Positions 1 through 12,566 of a DNA stretch of 64,000 bases are shown piece after piece. This stretch comes from Phalacrocorax aristotelis (Eukaryota; Chordata; Aves; Suliformes; Phalacrocoracidae). The notes below the pieces were generated by a model. The model saw only the letters and a list, made by a program, of their open reading frames with translations. It searched no databases and was not told the origin of the DNA. The translations under genes and the position numbers were made by a program. The first letter of the stretch is position 1; the number at the start of each line of letters is the position of its first letter. The stretch is taken from the NCBI RefSeq assembly GCF_949628215.1, contig NC_134288.1:868001-932000 (forward strand), written 5' to 3'.

Positions 1-795
1 TCCCCCAGCTGGTATTGATACCAGGGGTTGCCCCAACCCAGGTGCAGGACCTTGCACTTGGCCTTGTTGAACCTCACGAGGTTCACATGGGCCCACTTCT
101 CAAGCTTGTCCAGATCCCTCTGGATGGCATCCTGTCCCTCAGGCATGTCAGCGACACCGCTCAGCTTGGTGCCATCTGCAAACTTGCTGAGGGTGCACTT
201 GATCCTGCTGTCTATGTCATTCCTGAACATATTAAAGAGTACTGGTCCCAGTACGGGCCCCTGAGGGATACCACTCGTCACTGATCTCCATCTGGACATT
301 GAGCCGTTGACCACTACTCTCTGGATGAGACCATCAAGCCAATTCCTTATCCATCAAACAGTCTACCCATTAAATCTATATCTCTCTAATTTAGAGATAA
401 GGATGCTGTGGGAGACCATGTCAAAGGCCTTAGAGAAGTCCAGAGAGGTGACATCAGTAGCTCTTCCCTTGTCCACTGATATAGTCACTCCATAGTAGAA
501 GGCCACTAGGTTGGTCAGGCAAGACTTGCCCTTGGTGAAGCCATGCTGACTGGCTGGAATCACCTCCCTGTCTTCCACGTGCCTTAGTGTAGCTCCTAGG
601 AGGATCTGTTCCATGATCCTCCCAGGCACAGCAGCAAGGCGACTACATCAGCCAACTCCCTCAGGACTCTGGGATGCATCTTGTCAGGTTCCATAGACTT
701 ATGTGTGTTCAGGTTCCCCCGGTGGTCTTGAACCTGATCTTCTCTTACAGTGGGAGGGACTTTGCTCCCCCAGTCCCTGCCTCATATCTTTAAGA
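1..795 (-). mobile_element. CR1 LINE fragment, reverse transcriptase part
   Basis: Read on the minus strand this stretch encodes pieces of a CR1-type (non-LTR retrotransposon) reverse transcriptase. About 780-640 gives the linker and N-terminal part with the usual [17 protein letters not shown] pattern. About 630-360 gives [10 protein letters not shown] and [13 protein letters not shown]. About 250-20 gives the stretch that follows the catalytic palm. Frame changes and stops show it is dead. It is cut by the left window edge. On the right it meets the 3' end of a second CR1 near 795, so that copy may have inserted into it. Confidence 0.85.
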
Positions 796-1688
796 GGAAT
801 CACAGAATGATAGGGTTTGGAAGGGACCTCTGCAGATCATCTTGTCCAACCCCACCTGCTTGAGCAGGTACACTATGAGCAGGGGGCACAGGACCGCATG
901 CAGGCAGGTTTTGAATGTCTCCAGGGAAGGGACTCCACAGCCTCTCTGGGCAGCCTGTGCCACTGCTCTGGCACCCGCACAAGGAAGGGGTTTTGTCTCA
1001 TATTGAGGTGGAACTTCCTGTGTTCCAACTTGTGCCCATTGACCCTTGTCCTGTCATTGGGCACTACTGAAAAGAGTCCAGTTCCATCCTCTTGACACCT
1101 GCCCTTCAGATCTAAGTATTGATGAGATCACCCCTCAGTCTTCTCTTCTCCAGGCTGAACAAACCCATGTCTCTCAGCCTTTCCTCATAAGGGAGATGCT
1201 CCAGTCCCCTGATCATCTTCATAGCTCTTCGGTATGTCCCTTTGTCGACGCAGCCAGTCACACCCTCACAGAAGGCTATCAGGTTGATCAAGCATGATCT
1301 TCCTTTGGTGAATCGATATTGACTATTTCTGATAACCTTCTTGTCCTCTGCATGCCTGGAGGTGGCCTCCAGGATGAACTGCTCAATCACCTTTCCAGGG
1401 GCAGAGGTGAGGCTGACTGGCATGTAGTTTCCCAGGTCCTCCTTCTTGCCCTTTTTGAAGATTGGAGTGACATTTGCTTTCCTCCAGTCCATGGGTACCT
1501 CTCCTGTCCTCCACGACCTTTCAGAGATGATGGATGGCTTGGCAAGAACATCCACCAGCTCCCTCGAGTGCATCCCATCGGGGCCTATGGATTTGCGAGG
1601 ATCCAGTTTGCATAGGTGATCTCTGAACCAATCCCCGTCAACCAAGGGGAAGTCCTCCTTTCTCCAGATTTTCCTGGACACTCACAAC
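796..1688 (-). mobile_element. CR1 LINE, internally deleted, with intact 3' end
   Basis: The low-coordinate end (about 800-860) is the classic antisense CR1 3' region (ATCACAGAAT followed by GGAAGGGACCTCTGCAGATC). The minus-strand reading frame 1681-1112 starts in the reverse transcriptase N-terminus ([15 protein letters not shown], then [19 protein letters not shown]). It passes [13 protein letters not shown] and then jumps near 1240 straight to the C-terminal motif [19 protein letters not shown]. The whole catalytic palm with the FADD motif is missing, yet the frame stays open across the join. Confidence 0.85.
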
Positions 1689-3196
1689 TCTATGGGGCAG
1701 GATGGGATCCACCTGAGAGTACTGAGGGAGCTGGTGGAGGAGCTTGCTAAGCTACTCTCCATCATTTATCAGCAGTCCTGGTTAACAGGAGAGGTCCCAG
1801 ATGACTGGAGGCTTGCTGATGTGATGTCCATCTGCAAGAAGTGCCGGAAGAAGGACCCAGGAACTACAGGCCAGTCAGCCTGACCTCTGTACAGGGGAAG
1901 GTTGTGGAGCAGTTCATCTTGAGTGAGCTCACCAGGCATGTGCAGGACAACCAGGGGATCGGGCCCAGCCAGCATTGCTTCATGAAAGGCAGGTCCTACC
2001 TGACCAACCTGATCTCCTTCTATGACAGGTGACCCACCTAGTGGATGAGGGAGAGGCTGTGGACTTCATCTACCTGGACTTTAGTAAAGCCTTTGATACT
2101 GTCTCCCATAGCATCCTCCTAGAGAAGCTGGCGGCTCATGGCTTGGATGGGTGTACTCTTCACTGGGTAAAAAACTGGCTGGGTGGCCGAGCCCAGAGAG
2201 TTGTGGTCATTGGAGCAAAATCCAGTTGGCAACTAGTCATGAGCGGGGTTCCCCAGGGCTCAGTGTTGGGGCCAGTCTTGTTTAATATCTTTACCAGTGA
2301 TCTGGATGAGGGGATTGAGTGCATCCTCAGTAAGTTTGCAGACGACACCAAGTTGGGTGGGAGTGTTGATCAGCTTGAGCATAGGGAGGCTCTGCAGAGG
2401 GACCAGGACAGGCTGGATCAATGGGCCGAGGCCAATTGTATGAGGTTTAACAAGCCCAAGTGCCAGGTCCCGCCCTTGGGACACACCAACCCCAGGCAAC
2501 GCTCCAGGCCTGGGACAGAGGGGTTGGAAAGTGCCCGTCGGAGAAGGCCCTGGGGTTGCTGGCTGACAGCCGGCTGGGCATGAGCCAGCAGTGCCCAGGT
2601 GGCCAAGGAGGCCACCAGCCCCCGGGCTTGTGTCAGCACTGGTGTGGCCAGCAGGAGCAGGGCAGGGATGGGGCCCCTGTGCTCAGCACTGGTGAGGCCA
2701 CACCTCAAATATTGCGTTCAGTTTTGGACCCCTCAGTATGAGAACATCAAGGTGCTGGAGCGTGTCCAGAGAAGGGCAACGAAGCTGGTGAAGGGTCTGG
2801 AGAGCAAGTCTTATGAGGAGAGGTTGAGGGAGCTGGGGGGGTTTAGTCTGGAAAGAGGATGCTGAGGGGAGACCTTATCGCTCTCTGCAACTGCCTGAAA
2901 GTAGTTGTAGTGAGGTGGGTGTTGGTCCCTTCCCCCAGGTCACTAGGGATAGAATGAGAGGAAATGGCTTCGAGCTGCATTAGGGGAGGTTTAGATTGGA
3001 TATTAGGAAAAATTTCTTTACTGAAAGAGTGGTCAGGAATTGGAATAGGCTGCCCAGAGAGGTGGTTGAGTCACCATCCCTGGAGGTATTTAAAAGACGT
3101 ATAGATGTGGCATTTCAGGCCATGGTTTAGGAGACATTGTAGTGCTGGGTTTACAGTTGGACTTTTCCAACTTTAATGATTCTATGATTTTATAAG
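1689..3196 (+). mobile_element. CR1 LINE, 5'-truncated, sense strand
   Basis: The plus strand encodes a CR1 reverse transcriptase from its N-terminal part (GQDGIHLRVLRELVEELAKL, 1692) through [50 protein letters not shown] and the catalytic FADDTK (about 2335). It continues to the C-terminal [12 protein letters not shown] (about 2850). It ends in a typical CR1 3'UTR and a short tail of the ATTCTATG type near 3180-3196. At least two frameshifts and several stops make it non-functional. Its 5' end abuts the 5' end of the preceding minus-strand CR1 head to head. Confidence 0.9.
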
Positions 3197-6100
3197 TTAA
3201 CAAGAAGCATCTCTGTATTGCATCTGTTCTCTGTAAGAGGCATGAATGCAAGCTGGCTGTCCTGAGAGCAAGTACTTTGTGTATGCAGCAGAGGGGCTGA
3301 GGTCAGGAGAGCTCTCTAATTGCATGTGCCCCAGAAGTCTTGCACAAGTGAACTGAAAATTGAAGTTGGAAAATACAGGTGAAAACCAGAAAGGGCTATA
3401 TAGTTACTGCAAACCTTTTGGAGGCAGAGTTAGGGATATTAGCGTTTTGAGGACAGCGAAAAGGAGTAACAGGAGGGATGATGGTCAGACAAACTTTCTG
3501 CTTTCTGGGAATTCTGTCACATTAAATAGTGAGGAAAAAAGGCCCCTAATACTTTTCTGCATGTGCAACTGTTTTTAGCCCTTGGCATCTTGAGTCTGTT
3601 ACAGTCTGTTGAGAGTCCTTCAGTGGCTCTCTCTCCCATCTCACCATGAACCCATGTAAACCTTTTGCTTTTACAACACCCTTTTGCAAGGTGTTCAGTA
3701 GGTCTGCTCTGCTGTAAGAAAAAACACCTCCTCTCGCTTGCTCCAACCAGCTGTATCTGATGGCCTTTGTTCCTCTGTTGGAAAAGAGTGAACAGTCACT
3801 GCCTGCTCTTTCCCTGCCTCTCAGGATATCGTAGACTTTTCCTATACCAGCCTATGGGCCATGTCTTTCCCCCACTGAAGAGCCCTAGCTTACTCAGGTA
3901 GTTCTTTGTGGAAGCCATTCAACCTCTGAATTTCCTTCCTTTCCTTTCTCTGAACCTCCTTCAGTTCAGTTCAGCTCTGTCTGGAGGTGCCAGGCTGCAC
4001 CCAGGAGTCATAGGCTACCTGTTTCATGTATTCCTGTTAGTCAATATACATGTCTGCATTAAAACACGTAGACAAAACATATTGTCAATAAATAACTCAA
4101 TCTCCAAATGTGGTTGTAACTAATAAAATATGATAATACCAGACTGCACCCAGGATTAAGGTCCAGGCTAAGCGTGATGCAGGCAGTGGCATAATGATTT
4201 TCTTCCTTTTGTTCTCTCTTGCTTTCCTAGTTAATTGTAACATGTGATTTCCCTTTTTTCCCAACCTTTTTGTGGCCAATGTTTTCATGGCACCAACCAG
4301 CAACCAAGGAGTTCTCCCTGACCCTGAAAGCAAAGAGGTTTTTTCCCCTTTAATTACAGGTAAAGAACTTGACTAGTGTTTGTTAGTCAGAGGACAGAGC
4401 TGTGTGAGACATTTCCAGAGCTCCCCTGAAAATACTTCATTTGGATCATAATTCCACACAGGAACTTATGAGCGTGTGATTTTTCATCCAGTTAAAGTCT
4501 GCGTTAATGCTCAGTCCTATTAATACTCTTAACAGAATGTCACAGAGGATGAAGTTGAGTGTCTCAGAGAACTCTGAATATTCCAAATTATTATCAAAAA
4601 CCACATTAACAATCCAATCAAAATGACAATTTTATTAGACCTATTTGATACAAAACTGTGATGACTGATAGTATTTTTGCTACTGCCTTCTATTCCCTAC
4701 CTGTTTAAATCAGCAAATAAGGGGATGAAGAATGTCGCTACTATGGAAAGTTCATTCCATAGCATGTTGGACAAAAAGTACGTTGGGAGTAGCTATACCA
4801 CAGTTGTACAGCTGGTGGTTAGACTTGAGTCATCTTCATGTGTCTGAAGGAACCAGAAGCACTGGTAATGCTGAAAAACTAAAACTGTGTTTAAAAAAAC
4901 AAAAAAGCTTGTCCACTTGTAAGAGAAAAGTTATTTTGTCCTTTTTATTTTGTTTCTGCCTGCGCGAACGTTAAATCCAGGTGAGATGATTTTGCTTCCC
5001 TTATTTTTTGTGTGGATGTTTTTCTATGCTTGTATGTAACCTTTGTTCTCATGTTCTTTTGGTATTGAGTCCATATTTACACATTGTTCTGCAATTCTAC
5101 AGTCATTATACAGCTTTGCATTCCTCTTGGCTTCTCATAATCCTCAGGCCATGAAGAAAACAATTTGGAAATTGAGGGGGTTGGTTTCATTCTGTCTTTA
5201 GATACTGGAAGAGAAAGATCTGGCTCTGCTGCATTAATGCGATTTTTATCCATCCATGATCACATTTCCAGTGTAGCTAACTGGAAGACTCATGAATTGA
5301 TCAAGTTTGACCCCTGTTGTATCTATAAAAGACAACTTCTACTGTGCTTTCCCTCTTGACTGGTTCACGAGTAAGGAGATGCTGTGTTCTCCTCAGCTGA
5401 CCAGTGGAGGCTGAGTACTTTATTACTAGAGGTATTTCTGCAGCATAGACTTTGTTTATATTTAATCTGTTTTCATCATTACTAGATGTTTTAGTGTGTG
5501 TTGCTATTCATTCCTCATCTTGCAGGGCATTGAAATTTTGCTCTCTAGGAGAACTCACATGGCTGACATTATGCCTTTGTGCCATAAAAAATAATGGTTA
5601 ATTACCTGTTAGCTAGCGTGTAATTATCCTGCTTGTACTTCTTGGGTAGGTGCTCTTGTCTGTAGTTCGCATGCTGTGTTCCCAGAGAATCTGAGCTGAA
5701 ACTTAGGGAGTGTGCCTTTGAAGCAAGCAGCGATGCTGATTTTCATCCCAAGTTATTGGAAGCATTGAAAACTGGTCGCTTTAAGCCTGCACCGTGATGC
5801 TCCGTCTTCACTGTCAGAGAAGATCCCCACTCCTGAACGTCATACCGGCTGCAAGTGGTCTTGTCTTGTTCCTCAGCTCATCTGTGGTCCAGTTGCACTG
5901 AGAAATCCCAGGTTGTTAGGAGGACGGTTGAAAGGAGGACTTTGTGAGGAGGACTGAAGCACTTCCAAGCAGACTTTTTTGGCACTGAACCTAGCAGTCC
6001 TGGCTCTCCTGCATCACGAGAAAAATAGTCAGCCATTATTGCTATTTACAGTCTTCTGTTCCAAGCAGCACAGCCTCAAGCCCTGCTTATTCATTTGGTA

Positions 6101-8599
6101 CTAGCTGAGATTGGGCTTGCTTCACTGTTGTCTGTTCCACAGGCTTTGAATTCTAAACTGAGATTTTATGTCCAGTTTATGCAGGGCTCTACAGGTTTTG
6201 GTGAAGTTCTTTCACTCGTGCTTCTCTAAGGACAACCTCCAGCACCAGCTGTGCCTCATTGTGATTCTGGATATCATAAATGTTTGCTGTGCAGCAGTTC
6301 ACACCTTCCTGTCTCAGAGAAAAGAGGAATGATTGAATGATCTAGCTTTTTAACCTCCTGAGGTTTGTGGTTCAGGTGCTGCTGCCATTTCTGTCCATGC
6401 CTGTACAGTAGCAGCCATCTCCTGCTTCAGCTGTGGGGCTGGCAGCGAGTTTCCAGCAGGTGGGAGAGTCCTGAATGATAGCTTCCTCGGGAGAGAGATG
6501 ATTGTCATATCACTTCCTTCTTCCTTGCCATATTTCTTCTCATCAAGGGGAAGCTGAGGCCTCTCATTCATCCTTTAGATTATCTTTGGACCCTTCTGTT
6601 GCTGAGGTGCCATCATCACTATTTTTTTTTTTCAGGATTCCTTAAAATGTATCATTGGATTCCTTCAGTTCCCTAGGAAAGAAGCTGATGCTGATGTCAA
6701 TGTTCAGGGCCTTCTCTGTCCTAACGACATGCTCTCAATGACCGTAACTATTTTTGTGGGTGAAGCAGCTTTGTATGCGGTCCGGATTTTGTGATTTTCT
6801 CAACTGGAGGAGCAAAGTTATCTCCAACGGCACTATTTTTGTGATTACCATTTGTTCTCCTCCTCATTTGTGGTGGTGATTGTGGAAGGAGAAATCCCAA
6901 GTAAGCTGCTCTCCGAGATGATGATGGTTTTGGAAAAGCAGCTGCCTGCTCAGAGCCACAGAGCTTTTCCTAGAGGTGTGCGAAGCTTTGTTAGCTCTCT
7001 GAGAGCCCAGATGCACTGGTCAGTTGTACATCTTCGTTAAATGTTGTGCCTGTGTACTTAAGGGAGGGTTTACTCCCTTCTCTACTAGAGATTTGTTTGA
7101 CAGCCAGAACCTATTTACACTAGTAAAGTCCTTTCAGAGTTTGGTTGTCTTGGTGCTCAAAGATGCAAGGTCTCCCCCATTTCTGTGCAGATGGACAAAT
7201 TGTTTTCAGGTTATATCAGGTCCGTTGTGGAGACCACAAATGTGACATTTCCATTTGTCACCGGGCTATAATCCGTCAAGAGCTCAAGTCGTACTCGTTG
7301 TGGGGAATAGCTAGCATTTGTCAAGCAGCCATCTGGAGGCTCTCTGTACTTTCCATACCTTCTCCATACCAAAAAACATGCTGTTGTAGAAGCACCACCA
7401 GGGATGAAGCATTTGGCAAAGTGGATCGAAATTGCTGTGTGTGAAGGATTCAGAGGCCCATCTCTGAGGAGGTAGAATTCTTACGACAGTTACTTGGTTA
7501 GTCGTGCACAGTGCTGAATATATGTGAGCGGTCTATGGAAACAAACAAAAAAGGAGGTTACTTAACCTCCTTTGAGATACACCGTCCAAACATACATTTC
7601 TGCTGCCCACCACCCTTCCAGGTATTCACCCTTCTCGGGATCTTGCAACAGAATGAACAAAAACAGCCTCGTGGTTTGCTGCCTTCTCTGTGCATCAGGT
7701 GTGATGAAAGCAGCACAGGACTGATTGAGAACAAAAACTTGTTACCCAGCTTTGAATGTTAGTACGTTGTGAATGTACACCTAGAGTGCACTTCTCAATA
7801 GCTTTGGTTGCTCCTAGAATGACCTTTCTGTTACCTTAAGACTGAAAAAGAATCTAAATATAATGAGCATTGTTATGTGGTGTGCTGCTTTAGAGCTCAC
7901 TTAACATGTATGGGAATCCCACTGTGTTTTTTCTTTTTAGTTATTAATTCCTGCATTTTTGTTTCTCTGTTACTCTTTAAATGATTGCTTGTCCATGTAT
8001 CAGTCCTTTGGCGAGCTGGGAGCCATTTTGTAAGGCCTACAAAGCACACCAGCAAAGCTGTTACTCTTTCCCCTTTTAGTATGAGTTTTAAATGCTGTTC
8101 TGTCTGAATCTCTGCATCTTTTCATTGTAAGGGTCCGAATGTTTCTCTTTTCTCTGCTACTCTGTTCATTTTTGTAGTGCATGCTGTTGAGAGTAAGTGT
8201 TGCTGTATCATTTCCCCACCCCGCCCCCGCCAACTGTTACCACAGAGCTAATGTGATTTCTATTATTTGCTGTGCCCATAAATTTCCTTTGGGAGCAGCT
8301 GTTGATCTAGGCTGGGATTTGAGAAGATTTCCTGAAAATTAAAAGGAGAGCCATCCCAGGTCATTCTTCCGTGGTGAGCAAGGTCACCGGATGGAAAAGG
8401 TTGAGAATCTTTGTCTTAAAAGATTTTAATGTATCAGTGTTGGAGATAATGTGTTGGCAGAGTATGAGTTCCTCCGTGCAGATAATGGAATCAAGGGGGT
8501 CATGGTGACACGTTGGAGAGACTTCTGCCTTTTGAAGTCAGACAGGATAATTATCGCATTTAATCCTGTGCCTTGGCCTTCCTCACCCCATCCCTACAC
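3197..8599. other. Non-coding stretch upstream of the first visible ERGIC3 exon
   Basis: No exon, RNA gene or repeat family could be identified here with confidence. Base composition is AT-richer than the right half of the window, as expected for a long intron. Between about 6350 and 7450 the minus strand shows stretches that look protein-like in several frames but are broken by stops. They may be a decayed processed pseudogene, but the parent could not be recognised. The stretch is either an ERGIC3 intron or sequence upstream of missed ERGIC3 exons. Confidence 0.4.
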
Positions 8600-9260
8600 A
8601 ACCAGGCAGCGTCCCTATACTCTTTCCAGGATACCTGTCCCTGCTTCTGCTTGCCTATGCATTTCCTTCTTGCCCTTTAGTTTGACCAGCAGGTCTCTAC
8701 TCATCCATGCTGGTCTTGCCTTCCTTTCCTGGTTTCTCACACCTGGGGATCGACAGCTCTTGCGCTCTAGGGAGAGTGTCCTTAAAGATCTGCCAGCTCT
8801 GTTCTGCACCCTTGTCCCTGAGGGCAGTTTCCCAGTGGCCTCTGTTGTTGGAAGGGTGCTTTCCTAAAATTCAGGGTCCTGACTTTACTGTTTGCCTGAC
8901 CCATACCCCTCAGGACCGCGAACTCCACTAGTGCACGATCACTGCAGCCCAGACCGCCTCCAGTTGACGTCACCAATTAGGTCGTTTGCTTTGGTGACCA
9001 ACAGGTCCATTATCGCATGCCCTCTGGTAGGGCTATTACCTGGCTTCAGAAGTTACCCTCAGTGCACTCCAAGAGTCTCCTGGACTGCCTACAGCTCACC
9101 ATGCTACTTTTCCAGGAGATGTTGAGGTCGTTGAAGTCCCCCAGCAAGGATGAGAGACTGCTGTGAGCACAATGCCTCCTGTAGCTGGAGTAAGAAGGCT
9201 TTGTTAATAGGCTCCCCTGGATGGGGTGTCCTGTGGTAGACACCAACCACAAGGTTCCGT
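8600..9260 (-). mobile_element. CR1 LINE fragment, endonuclease and linker part
   Basis: The minus strand gives pieces of the CR1 endonuclease C-terminus (LLGDFNDLNISWKSSM, then CRQSRRLLECTEGNF, about 9160-9046). These are followed by GCSDRALVEFAVLRGMGQ (about 8950) and the linker RDLLVKLKGKKEMHRQ (about 8690-8640). All are standard in bird CR1 ORF2. This is a 5' portion of the element without the reverse transcriptase and 3' end, broken by frameshifts. Confidence 0.8.
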
Positions 9261-9329
9261 TTGTTGCCTCGGTCTCTTAATTCTTACCCTAATCATGGTG
9301 ATTACAGGTTGAGATGTGATGTTTCAACT

Positions 9330-12300
9330 CAGTAACATTTGGTAGAGGGCTCAGGTGCTCGGCTTTGCTCGCTCCTGCCCCTAGCTGCAATGTTTTCTGT
9401 GTTGCTGCCTGCCTCAACCCCCTCTTGATGATGTATCCTTATGCCACTCATCTTCTTTCTGCCGCTGTGCTCCTGTAAGATATTTTCCTCCAGAAAATGC
9501 ACCCCCAGTTTGAAAATTGGCACCCTACTTCACCTTGGAGCAACGTGTTTGGTTAGCTGTGTTGTGGGTTTCTTGCAGCCTGAAGGTGTTTATTGACAGA
9601 GTCCTGAGTAGCCATAAGCGCTGTTAACCCTGTTTTACAGGTAAAGGAGTGAATTTCACAGTCTAAGGAGGCTTTGTGGTTGTTCAGGTCAGAAATGCAA
9701 GAGGGGGCGAATTAATTCTTCAGATAGACAGCAGTTCTCAAAGCTGTGTTACTAAAACAGTGAAGAAAACTAGGTTATATAAAACCAGACAGACTTCTTG
9801 ACAAACTGAAGATGTTTTACAGGTGTCTCTATTTTACCTAGCTAGCCAATTAGCTGCAGTTACAGAAAGGAAGGAATGTGTTTCTGTTTCTTCAGGAATA
9901 ACAGTCTCTGGTCCCAGCTGAAGGTCTCTTAAGGTCTTCTGACTGTTTCCTTGTTCTGTTTCTTCTCTAAGCAGGCTAAATAGTCTGTTGTTTTATGTTA
10001 AGCAAACTATGGCTAGCTAAACGTTTCTCTGCGACCTGGGGTATAGACACATGTGCTTAGCATAATCCTCAGTGATGAGAGATAAATAAACCTGTGGTCT
10101 GGTGGAAGACTCTTTTAGAAACTGAACGTATAAATCATGCTTTTTGGCAGAGCTGTAAATCACTTATGGGAGGGGAGTTTTATGAAAACTACAGAGGCGT
10201 TTTATCTGTGGAAGGCAGAGCAGAGCGCTGCGGGGAAATTTTGCTTTGGATAGCCGTAACTGTTAAAATGGGGTCACATGCGATGTAAATCTAGGGTAAC
10301 AGGTTAGTTAATGATGGGTCTTTCTCAAGTGCTGCCCTTGAATTTCTCTGGTAGGGGGCTGGTACAGTAAGACTTGTCAGTCTTCCTAGTACTCAGCTCC
10401 CACTCTGCATGCTAATGAATGTGACTACCCAAGTGTTAAAGCTGATGAACACCACCTTAATCCTGCCTAGAGTTCTAGCAGCACAGCTACCAGGAGGAGC
10501 ACCCCTGTCCCTCCCTGTGCATCGCTGCACTGTGCCAGCACAAGTGTTTGTGCAGCTGGGTGATTAATCTTACTTTGGACCTGCTCTGGCTGGAAAAATA
10601 GCCTCATGTAAAGCAATACTTACATTTCAGCCTGTTACGTTCTCTGATGTGACTCATGACCAAAAGGAGGGTGGGACGGGAATGAGCCATCAACAGAAAG
10701 ATGGGGGGACAAAGACTTTTATTCCTGTGGCAGTAGGTCCAATTTAAATGCAGATCCACCAGAGCCAGGATCTCTGTAGAACTTTGGCCTTAACTGAAGG
10801 TTAGCCTGCTGGTGTCTGTACAAAAGGTGGGAGGACTTGACCCTTCACTGACAGCTAAGCCACCTAACTCTTGATGTAAGTGCAAATAATACTGCAGCAT
10901 GAAAGAGGGTGTTGCTGGTAACCATTAAGAAAAACAGCATAGCGTAATCCCAAAGCCACTTCTCCCTTTGCTTTCCCTGCCCACCATTTCACATCTATTT
11001 CCAAATTTTTAGTAGGAGTTTCTTTTTGAAAGCCAAATGAGTTCTTTGATCCCGTTGCCAGCACATGCACACAGAGCACTGTGCTAGTGGCAGTGATGGG
11101 TCTGCACACTTGCCAGAGAGCGCCACAGGAACCTCTGAAACCATTGCAGCTCTGAGCTCTTTGTAATGCAGAACCATTGCCTTAATTCCAGGGACTGCAG
11201 CCTTAGTTTCTGAGCATTGAACATATTAACTGTGAAATGCAAGGCCCTCTCCCTAGATCAGGGAGTTAGGAGGGGTATAGTTCAGGCTTAGCGTTTCCTT
11301 TTCTAACTGTACATTCTCTGTTTTGCATCTTTGGGTTTAGTAAGGGTTTTATTTAATGCAAGTGAAGCTTCTGGTGCTTTACTGAAAGATGTTAATGGCA
11401 AAAAAAAGAAGAGTCCACAGCACACTCTTGTTAAGTAAATGTTTTCAAGGAGAGGCTAGTTCCAATTATTTCTTTAGCATTGCAGCCTGTCTTCTGCTAG
11501 GCCGTATATCAGAAACCTTCAGATGAGCAGGGTTCCTCATCTTTGTTAATAATGCAGCAGCACTTGATGATCTGGATTCATCAGCTCCTAAAATAGTAGC
11601 CCACAATTTCTGAAGTGTATTTTTCTTTGCTGAGCTGAAAGGTGAGGTCTGGCATCCTGAGCATGTGAATTTACCTGTTAAAGTGTGCCGCAGCTTCTGG
11701 CTACGTTAAGATGATTGTGTGACTTTGGATCAACCTGGTAGGAGCCATACTGAAATCAAGTAGTAAGTTATGTTTTCATCCTGAGACTGATGCTTCTGGC
11801 ATTGCATCAAGTCATTTAAGTAGCCCCACCAAAAGATATCCATTGCCTCCCATTGCCCGTATCTTTGCCAGATCCCTTCTTGGGGTGTGTGGTGCTGCAG
11901 GCGTTGTCGTGTTGCTGTATGCAGGAAGGGCAGAGAGAGTGCAAGCCAAATTCACCAAATGGTAGCACAGGTGACAGTCACCAGTGGTTTGCAAATACCC
12001 TGCTCAGGCCGTCCCCACAAAGATTTTTCCTTTCCCTGTGCGTTCTCCAGGCAGCAGTAACAAGGCTGATAGGCAGAGCGCTGAGAGTTGCGAAGATGAT
12101 GATGGTTTCTTTAGGGCACTTGCATGTGATGTTAAGGCATGTGCTCTGCTCAGTTGTTGGTTTAGATCTGTTGTGCCTCTCTGTTTTACAGCAGTTGGAG
12201 GAGTTATGTGTATCAGGTGGTGACTGAGATAACAGTGAAGTTCCTTGTTTGCCCCTGGGATCTTGTTTTTGCCCTTGATTAAGATCGTGTTCAGGTGAGG

Positions 12301-12566
12301 ACTGAAATACCTAATCTGAATTAACCCCAAATTTAAAGTTACTTTCCTTCACTCCAGCAGTGGCTAGTCTATGGCAGGAGGGGAATTGCAGCAGTTTTAT
12401 CTATCACATGTCCTACTGCAAGCAAGAGAGAAACCCAGGCGATTTTCTTGCCATTTTAAATCGTGATGGAAATGAGAGGAGCTCCCTTTAGAAGCTGGAA
12501 TAAGGTAAATAGATATGCTGCTTGTCACAGTCTGAATTACATTGTTAAACTATTTTTCTGTTACAG
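9330..12566. other. Presumed ERGIC3 intron sequence, nothing identified
   Basis: I searched both strands for the ERGIC3 exon expected just upstream of position 12567 (human residues FQQSHVHVH and before) and did not find it. No repeat family was recognised either. The stretch is taken as intron. An undetected short exon cannot be excluded. Confidence 0.4.
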
